Source: Propionivibrio sp. (GTDB taxonomy: Bacteria > Pseudomonadota > Gammaproteobacteria > Burkholderiales > Rhodocyclaceae). Taken from it: 64,000 nucleotides of DNA. This document shows, piece after piece, positions 55,259-61,530 of this stretch. The stretch's first letter is position 1. Each line of letters opens with the position of its first letter. The notes under the pieces are model-generated. The model did not search any database. It was not told the origin of the DNA and worked only from the letters and a program-made list of their open reading frames with translations. The DNA is taken from positions 1 through 64,000 of the forward strand of contig NZ_JAPUVO010000124.1 in NCBI RefSeq assembly GCF_029255185.1, given 5' to 3'. Made by a program: the position numbers and the translations under genes.

Positions 55259-56839
55259 TCAGTTTGCCGTGCTGAACAGGGCGGCCAGGGTGCGACCGGC
55301 CATCGCGCTATCCATGCGATCGGCAGGCAGCCAGTGGATGCGCCCGGCGGCGACCGGGTTGATGTTCGCTTTGATATCCGATTCGGCAACGGCACGGTCC
55401 GTGGCCTGGTCGTACAGCACGACCACTCGGCGCAGATGGCTGGCGGCGGCCAGTACGCCCAGCTCGAAACGGCATCCCTTGTTTTCTGGGCGGAATCCGC
55501 GCAAATCCATGAGTACGACAGCGGAGTGCTCGACCAGGGCGTGCACGGCACTCTGCCAGGTGCTGTCGAAGCAATAGCACTCGTTGATGCGGTAACGTCC
55601 GTCTGGATCAGGCTGCCAGTCGAAGCTGGCGATGCGTTCGGTCAACTGCGCCGGGTTGGCGATAAAACGCTCGCTCAGGGCGCCGTTGAGGTAGACGAAG
55701 AGATCGTCGGGGTCAAGGGTTCGGCTAAGCAGGTCGGTGCCGGCGATCAGTACGGTGTTTCCGGTCAGGCGCCAACGCTCAATGACTTGATCGAACAGCA
55801 GTTCGACCTGGGCGTCGCGCTGAAATACGCGCAGGACGAGCAGGGTGGGCGGCCCCGCTGGTGGCTTCAACTGGTCGCGCAGTGCGAGCAGCAGCAGGGG
55901 CAGCCACAACCAGGGCAGGAGTTGGACGAAGGTCCACGGTCCGACTCCTTCCATTCCCGGCAGGGCACTGGCAAACAGGATCAGGAGCCAGTAGACGGCA
56001 ATCAAGTAGTTCAGGTCGGAAAAAAACTTGGCCCGATAGGCTCTGGCCAGCCATTTGCCCAACTGGACTACCGGCCAGGCCATAATCAGCCAGGGTCCCA
56101 GCACGAAAAGCAGCAGGGTGGGATAGGCGCCAAAGATGTTCGCCAGGCTGATGACCCAGGACGTCGGATCTTGCACACGCTGCGCCATGACTTGCAGGGT
56201 CAGCACCGACGAAGCGGTGAGCAGCAGGGTCGGCGGCAGCAGATAGGGCGCCACCGCACGAATGCGTCCGCTGGCGCCGATCAGCAGCGTGATGGAGACC
56301 GGAATAATGGCCTGGCTAAACAGCCAGCCGCTCACCGAAAGCAGGGTCTGGGCGGCTGTGGAACGTAGCATGACCACTGCCAACATGAGCAGCATGTACA
56401 AAGCGATGTTGCCGAGGATGCGCAGCCAACTCCAGCGTCGTGCGAGTCCCCAGGCCAGCACCATCGGCCAGGCGTAAACGGCGCCCAGCACCAGAATCCG
56501 GTTCAGGCTGAAATCACGGTCGTTGTAGACAAAGAGCAGCGCCAGCCAGGCTTGGCTCAGGGCGATGAGCAGCGAAATACCGCCCAGACTGAGCATGAGT
56601 CGGGTAGAGGCGCGCTGGTTGCTGGCGAAAGTTACCGCGCTATTCCAGGCCGGGGCTTGCGCTACCTGGGCCTGGGGGGCCGCATCCATGATCGCCGTCT
56701 GCTCGGGCGCTGCGCCGCCACGCATCAACGCCAGCATGCGGCGCTGGTACAACGCAGCGACCAGCCATGCCAGCGCTGCCGCCAGCACCACGGCAGTGAT
56801 CAGGATGAAGAAGACGGCGCCGGAAGGTAACACTTTCAA
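55259..56839 (-). CDS. Polytopic membrane protein with a C-terminal nucleotide-binding-like domain
   Basis: A 526-residue protein. About ten hydrophobic helices fill residues 5-335, interrupted after the first by a soluble loop. The C-terminal 190 residues form an alpha/beta domain (LVLRVFQRDAQVELLFDQVIERW, GNTVLIAGTDLLSRTLDPDDLFVYL, HSAVVLMDLRGFRPENKGCRFELGVLAAA with Glu459). The D...N...xELG arrangement is like that of nucleoside 2-deoxyribosyltransferase / TIR-like folds and resembles the sensor domain of the neighbouring gene. It overlaps that gene by four bases and ends three bases before the TIR gene. I do not know this architecture; it may couple a membrane event to nucleotide binding. 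Confidence 0.7.
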   Translation of the reverse strand: MKVLPSGAVFFILITAVVLAAALAWLVAALYQRRMLALMRGGAAPEQTAIMDAAPQAQVAQAPAWNSAVTFASNQRASTRLMLSLGGISLLIALSQAWLALLFVYNDRDFSLNRILVLGAVYAWPMVLAWGLARRWSWLRILGNIALYMLLMLAVVMLRSTAAQTLLSVSGWLFSQAIIPVSITLLIGASGRIRAVAPYLLPPTLLLTASSVLTLQVMAQRVQDPTSWVISLANIFGAYPTLLLFVLGPWLIMAWPVVQLGKWLARAYRAKFFSDLNYLIAVYWLLILFASALPGMEGVGPWTFVQLLPWLWLPLLLLALRDQLKPPAGPPTLLVLRVFQRDAQVELLFDQVIERWRLTGNTVLIAGTDLLSRTLDPDDLFVYLNGALSERFIANPAQLTERIASFDWQPDPDGRYRINECYCFDSTWQSAVHALVEHSAVVLMDLRGFRPENKGCRFELGVLAAASHLRRVVVLYDQATDRAVAESDIKANINPVAAGRIHWLPADRMDSAMAGRTLAALFSTAN

Positions 56840-58191
56840 ACCTTTTTCTTGGCAGCCGGGCTTTCAGGGTTGAGCAGGGCAATTTCAGCTTGCCTGTTCA
56901 GGATGTTCTGGATCTGGGTTTGGGTTGATTCGGTCATCCAGTCAGCCATCTTCAGCGTTCGCGCCTGGGCCGCCCATTTTTCCGCGCTGGCCGCATCGCC
57001 GAGTCCGGCCGTCGCTTCCCAGAGGGTGGCCAGGATCCAGTAGCGTTTTTCAGGCCCGTAATCCTTGTTGATCAACGGCTCTGTGTACTTGATGACATCG
57101 CGCCGGATACGTCGGGCAAGGACTAAGTCAGCGATGCCTTCTTCCCGCTCGCCCGCCCTGAACGCGTTCAGGGCGCGCACTTCCAGCAGAAAGGCCAGGT
57201 TGATTCCATTGTAATAATCCTGCTTGAGAAAGAAGCCGCGGCCGTAGGCCTCAATGCTTTCGTTCAGGTCGCCGGCTTGCTGTGTTATTGCCCACAGCTT
57301 CTTGTGGATTGCTCCCCACAGGCCCAGAGTTTCCGGGTCGTTGGTGGTGGCCGGATTCAAGACCTGAGTGATGGCCTTGGCCTCGTTCAGTGCCGCTTCG
57401 GGAGTCGGTTGTTCAGACTTGTAGGTGGCCAGGATGAGTTGCTGGATGATAAAGCTGTCGTTGGGCCGCAGTTTGCGGATTTCTTGAAAAAGCTGGCAGG
57501 CGGCGCTGAAATCGCCGGCCAGCAGCATTGCCTGTGCCTGTTCCAGATTGGCTTTAGCGGTTTGCGGAAACGCGTTGTCGGATTCGAAGGTGAGCAGACC
57601 CATGGCGCTCAGGGTTTCGTCGGGTCTGAACGTCTGCATGCCACGCGCAACCCTGGCGGGGGCCGAAACCGGCGCGGCTATTTGATCATCGGCAGGCTTC
57701 GCCCAGGGGGGAGTTAAATCAGGCAGAAAGGCATACACCGGACTGTCAGTCTGCGCGTTTGCCAGAATGGCCGTGATGGCTTGTTTCAAATCATCCCGGA
57801 AACGCCTGGCCTCCTGGGCGCCAATGTCCTCGCCCAGGTGCTTGTAACGGCGGATCACGATATGACTGACATCGAAAGGGTTCTTGAAGCACTCCTCGGC
57901 GACGATGAGGGTGGCACTCGGACGCAAACCGTAGCGAATTCCCAGCTCGAACGCGGCGTTGACGTTGTAGGTGGACAGGTCGGCGATGACCAGATCGGCC
58001 TTCAGCAATTGCTGGTACATCGGAACGTCGATGGTGCCGGCATGCTGGATCTCGTCGGCTCGGATGCACGTGAGTCCGGCACCTTCAACACCTTCCTTGA
58101 TGACGGCGTAGGAAGCGTCGAGGTCCAGCACGCGACCATCGGTAAAATCGGTTTTCTTGCCAAACCCCTGGATAACGAAACAGGTGGCCAT
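56836..58191 (-). CDS. Sensor protein: deoxyribosyltransferase-like domain plus TPR-S / TRAFs-binding-like helices
   Basis: A 451-residue protein. Residues 1-140 form an NDT/TIR-like alpha/beta domain: MATCFVIQGFGKKTDF, then LLKADLVIADLSTYNVNAAFELGIRYGLRP with D71, N76, N78 and Glu82. Residues of about 200-430 are TPR-like helices (ANLEQAQAMLLAGDFSAACQLFQEIRKLRPND; YNGINLAFLLEVRALNAFRAGEREEGIADL; RYWILATLWEATAGLGD), matching the TPR-S family found near conflict effectors. Its start shares one base with the patatin stop, and its stop overlaps the next gene. A sensor or adaptor role for the operon's effectors is inferred. Confidence 0.78.
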   Translation of the reverse strand: MATCFVIQGFGKKTDFTDGRVLDLDASYAVIKEGVEGAGLTCIRADEIQHAGTIDVPMYQQLLKADLVIADLSTYNVNAAFELGIRYGLRPSATLIVAEECFKNPFDVSHIVIRRYKHLGEDIGAQEARRFRDDLKQAITAILANAQTDSPVYAFLPDLTPPWAKPADDQIAAPVSAPARVARGMQTFRPDETLSAMGLLTFESDNAFPQTAKANLEQAQAMLLAGDFSAACQLFQEIRKLRPNDSFIIQQLILATYKSEQPTPEAALNEAKAITQVLNPATTNDPETLGLWGAIHKKLWAITQQAGDLNESIEAYGRGFFLKQDYYNGINLAFLLEVRALNAFRAGEREEGIADLVLARRIRRDVIKYTEPLINKDYGPEKRYWILATLWEATAGLGDAASAEKWAAQARTLKMADWMTESTQTQIQNILNRQAEIALLNPESPAAKKKV

Positions 58192-59378
58192 CAGATGAAC
58201 CCCCTGAAGTGCTCGGTAGCGAGGTGGGAATCGGCGTAGGCCTTGCCGACGCGCTGGATTTCGGGGATGAACTTGACCGAATCCATGAGTTGTACTCTGG
58301 CCGGATCGATATCCTGCAAACCCAGAGCATCGAGTCCAGCACGCGATACGTCGGGGTCATAACGCACATAGGCGAACTGCTTGTTGCCGGTCCAGTTCGC
58401 TGTGTCGGAGGGGCTTACCATGTCACCGATTTCCCGATCGATGGGGGCGCCGTGACGGCACTCTCCGAGCAGGCGGCAGGCCATGTCCCAGCCGGCCGAG
58501 GCGGCATTCATCAGTGCCGACGGAATATTTTTTGCGTTGTCGAGCAAGGTCAGGTCGCTGGTTTCGAGCCCGGGACGCGCCTTCGCTACGTTGCCTGTGC
58601 CGACCGAGACGATCAGCAACTGGTCCGTGCCGGTCGCCCAATTCACTTTGTAGGGTGCTGCAGTGGCCATCTGGAAGGCCAGGAAGGCTGAATTGTTGTA
58701 GGTGGTCACGCCGCCGTCGACAAAGACAAACTGGTATTGCTCCGGCATGCCCGGCGCAAAAGTCACCACCTCGGGCGGGAAAAACGTTGGCGCGGCGGTA
58801 CTGGCGCGAACCAGTTGCCAGAGCGGCAGATCCAGGTTGCAGTCGCGGCGCGGGCTGCCATCGTCCTTGGTGCGCTGGTTGTATCGGGCACGCGGATTGT
58901 TGCTCACCGGCCACGGCGAATCGGAGGTGTGATTGCGCAGCACCATCATCAGCAGCGTGCGCAAGCCCTCATCACCCAGGGTTGCGGGTGAAGCGTTCTC
59001 GGCATGGCCGAGGGCGCGGTTGAGTTCGCTGCGCAGTTTTTGCGCCAGGGGTTCGTCGTTGTAGCTGTAATGCAAACGCTTGAAGAGCGAGGCCTTGTCG
59101 AACATCTGCTCGCCGCTGCCGACATAAAACTCGCGAATGCGCTCCATCGACATTCCGGCGGCGATGCATGCGGCGATAATGGCTCCGGTGCTGGTGCCGC
59201 TGACGAAATCGAACCAGTCGGCCAGCACCAGGTCGGGCTTGTTGAGTTTGGCGCGCAGATCCGCTTCGATCCTGGCCAGAATTTCGACGCTGATCAGGCC
59301 AAGAATGCCTCCGCCATCACAACTCAGGATCTTCTTGGGTGCGGGAGAATCAATGCGGGCGATGAGTTTGCTGGACAT
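58191..59378 (-). CDS. Patatin-like phospholipase
   Basis: A 395-residue patatin: oxyanion loop DGGGILG (21-27), nucleophile elbow GTSTG with Ser63, FRASTAAPTFFPP-type region (RASTAAPTFFPP) and the catalytic Asp221 in VDGGVTTYNN. No signal peptide is present, so it should act on membrane lipids from inside the cell. The ATG at 59378 has an AGGAG site and starts MSSKLIARID; a ten-codon longer frame is possible. The order CHAT-GH13-patatin-sensor-membrane-TIR with 1-4-base overlaps suggests one operon in which it is a membrane-damaging effector. A role in ordinary lipid turnover cannot be excluded. Confidence 0.88.
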   Translation of the reverse strand: MSSKLIARIDSPAPKKILSCDGGGILGLISVEILARIEADLRAKLNKPDLVLADWFDFVSGTSTGAIIAACIAAGMSMERIREFYVGSGEQMFDKASLFKRLHYSYNDEPLAQKLRSELNRALGHAENASPATLGDEGLRTLLMMVLRNHTSDSPWPVSNNPRARYNQRTKDDGSPRRDCNLDLPLWQLVRASTAAPTFFPPEVVTFAPGMPEQYQFVFVDGGVTTYNNSAFLAFQMATAAPYKVNWATGTDQLLIVSVGTGNVAKARPGLETSDLTLLDNAKNIPSALMNAASAGWDMACRLLGECRHGAPIDREIGDMVSPSDTANWTGNKQFAYVRYDPDVSRAGLDALGLQDIDPARVQLMDSVKFIPEIQRVGKAYADSHLATEHFRGFI

Positions 59379-59432
59379 GGTTTTGACTCCTCTCCTAGCG
59401 CTTGGCAATGGAATAATTTTTGCAGAATAAAT

Positions 59433-61364
59433 TCATCCATACATCACGAATCCTCCTGCCGGCACAACGATATGAACGGCCCGGCCGTTGCGCGCCTCGA
59501 TCGGCGTGGTCAGGCCGATCTGTGCCGCGTCGGTCGAGTAGAGGCAGGTGAGAAGGGCAAGATCAGCGTGCTGCGCAGCGTCGATGGTAACCCAGGCTGC
59601 ACGCGGATTGTCCGCATCGGTGTTGATGGCGAGCAGAATTTCCTGATTGTCAAAGAGGCGCGACCAGGGTACGACGGAAAGTATCCGACCGCCGATCATA
59701 TGCGGCAGGCCGAAGCTGTCCGGTGCGCCGGAATCCGAAATTTCGCGCAGGTATTGCCGTCCCCGGCGCAGCGCCAGATGCGTGCTGCGCAGCGCCGTGA
59801 CGTCGGCGATGAAACGGTATATCTCGTGATCCTCATTGAAGAAATGTCGGCCGCTGCTTTGCAGTGAGCCGAATGCGCCACCGAACATGCATTCGCGCAG
59901 GTAGCGATCGTTGTCGCCAGCGCCATCGAAAGCCTGCTCGGTGCCATAGTAAAGGCAGGGGATACCCATGGCGCAGAGGTTAAGGCCGAGCACCGCCTTG
60001 AGGTGGGCATACCCGTTGTTGGCCCTGTCGCCGCAAAAGCGGCCCTTATTGTTGCCCTTACGCACCTGGTCGTGATCGTCGAAGAGCGTAACGACGTGCT
60101 GGCCGAACCAGGTATGCGAGGACTTGTTGACCAGAGCGGAGTTGCGGAACAGGTTGAAGAAATCGACGGGTTCCCGCCAGCCCTTGGCCAGATAGTCCAT
60201 GCGGTCAGGGATATCGTCGATTCCAAGGGCCGCGTCGAGGCCGGTGAGTTCGAGAATGTTGCAGGCGTTTTCACGGCCGCCGGTGATTTCGCCGACCAGG
60301 AAGAAGTTCTCCTTGCCCAGGGTTTGTGCGAATTCCTTGATGACCGCCACGAAGTAGCGCGTCGCGCCCGGCTCCATATGTTTGACGGTGTCGACGCGAA
60401 AGCCGTCGATGTCGGCCAGGGCGATCCAGAACTTATATGCCTCGCACAAGGCAGCGAGGGCCGGGGCGACGTGGAAGGCATCGACAATGCGCCTGTTTTG
60501 CTCGTCGCGGTCGTGCTCGCCATGGTAAATATCCTTCAGGGTGACGAAGTCGCCCTCGAAGAATTCAGGATCGTGGTCCCAACTGGTGATGCGGCCGCGG
60601 GCGGTAAAGTTTCCGGCAGCCTGCATCTCTGCCGGCCACACCGCGTCGTTGGGCCAGGCATAGCTGTGCGTGGCCGGGTCGATCGGGCCGAAGGGAATGT
60701 TGGCCTGGCCGAAGGCATTGCGCCAGCCGGCTACCGGGTAAGTGCCGCCATCCCAGCGCGGGTCCATGCCGATGCTGCCGTTCTCTTCCGTGACCGGGTA
60801 GCGGGCGGGATTGAACTGATAGTCGAATACGTCGCCGGCATGGTTGAGGATGATGTCCAGGATGACGCGAATGCCGCTGGAATGCGCGGTATTGACCAGG
60901 TCGATGAGGTCCTGGCGGGTGCCGAAGTGCGGATCGACATCCAGAAAGTTCTGGATGCCATAGCCGTGGTAGGAATGGCGATCCGCAGTCACCTGCTTAA
61001 ACACCGGGCTGATCCAGAGGGTTGTCACTCCCAGGCGCTTAAGGTAGCCAATCTTATGTTCCAGACCCTTGAGCGTACCGCCCAGCCACTCGATTCCGGC
61101 ATCCGCCCAGGCCGTTCGGTCCGCCGTGTAGGCGTCGTCCGGAAAGCTGAACAATGGAGTGCTGCCGGTACTCACGACATTGCCCTGGTTGTCGCGGCAG
61201 CCCAACTCCTTGTCGTCGGAGAATCGATCGAGCATCAGGAAATAAAGCACCTGATCTTCCCAGGCCGCCGGTGAGGGCATGTAGTCAGGCCGGCGAAGCG
61301 CGGCCCAGTCGATGTCGTGCAGACGGCGTTCGAGTTTATCGTGGTTGGACTGCGTGCTGGTCAT
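59433..61364 (-). CDS. GH13 alpha-amylase-family glycoside hydrolase
   Basis: A 643-residue GH13 enzyme. Region I DIILNHAGD (His175), region II GFRVDTVKH (nucleophile Asp325), region III VGEITGG (acid/base Glu359) and region IV FDDHDQ (Asp432) are all intact. The barrel start DQVLYFLMLDRFSDD and KRLGVTTLWISPVF are normal, and a C-terminal beta domain follows. No signal peptide, so it would act on cytoplasmic alpha-glucans or malto-oligosaccharides. It lies between CHAT and patatin genes with a gap of 54 bases to the latter; a glucan enzyme in an effector operon is unusual. Its start region is imperfectly duplicated just upstream. Confidence 0.88.
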   Translation of the reverse strand: MTSTQSNHDKLERRLHDIDWAALRRPDYMPSPAAWEDQVLYFLMLDRFSDDKELGCRDNQGNVVSTGSTPLFSFPDDAYTADRTAWADAGIEWLGGTLKGLEHKIGYLKRLGVTTLWISPVFKQVTADRHSYHGYGIQNFLDVDPHFGTRQDLIDLVNTAHSSGIRVILDIILNHAGDVFDYQFNPARYPVTEENGSIGMDPRWDGGTYPVAGWRNAFGQANIPFGPIDPATHSYAWPNDAVWPAEMQAAGNFTARGRITSWDHDPEFFEGDFVTLKDIYHGEHDRDEQNRRIVDAFHVAPALAALCEAYKFWIALADIDGFRVDTVKHMEPGATRYFVAVIKEFAQTLGKENFFLVGEITGGRENACNILELTGLDAALGIDDIPDRMDYLAKGWREPVDFFNLFRNSALVNKSSHTWFGQHVVTLFDDHDQVRKGNNKGRFCGDRANNGYAHLKAVLGLNLCAMGIPCLYYGTEQAFDGAGDNDRYLRECMFGGAFGSLQSSGRHFFNEDHEIYRFIADVTALRSTHLALRRGRQYLREISDSGAPDSFGLPHMIGGRILSVVPWSRLFDNQEILLAINTDADNPRAAWVTIDAAQHADLALLTCLYSTDAAQIGLTTPIEARNGRAVHIVVPAGGFVMYG

Positions 61365-61530
61365 GGTGACTTTCCTCCTGGTTTCTGGTCATGAGCGGAT
61401 GTTTTATTCTTCTTCGGCTACCTGGCCCTCCCCAAAAGAAAGGGCGAAATGATGATGATATTGGCGTGCCCCGAACTGCTATCTCAATGACTGCGTTCGC
61501 GGGTATCGCGGGTGAATTGCGTGCGGTCAT
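61336..61530 (-). CDS. Small frame coupled to the CHAT gene, imperfect copy of the GH13 start region
   Basis: A 64-codon frame whose ATG overlaps the CHAT stop codon (ATGA) and has an AGGAG site. The region from the ribosome binding site through the first 10-12 codons resembles the GH13 start (CCAGGAG, then a TCACCATGACC block, then GCACGCA), so it looks like a tandem duplication or a former amylase start. It then runs into the GH13 start out of frame. The rest (SSSFRPFFWGGPGSRRR) has no recognisable domain. It may be a leader for translational coupling rather than a functional protein. Confidence 0.35.
   Translation of the reverse strand: MTARNSPAIPANAVIEIAVRGTPISSSFRPFFWGGPGSRRRIKHPLMTRNQEESHHDQHAVQPR

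Noticed and set aside
60003..61274. 423-codon plus-strand frame
   Set aside because: Antisense of the GH13 gene, which has intact catalytic regions.
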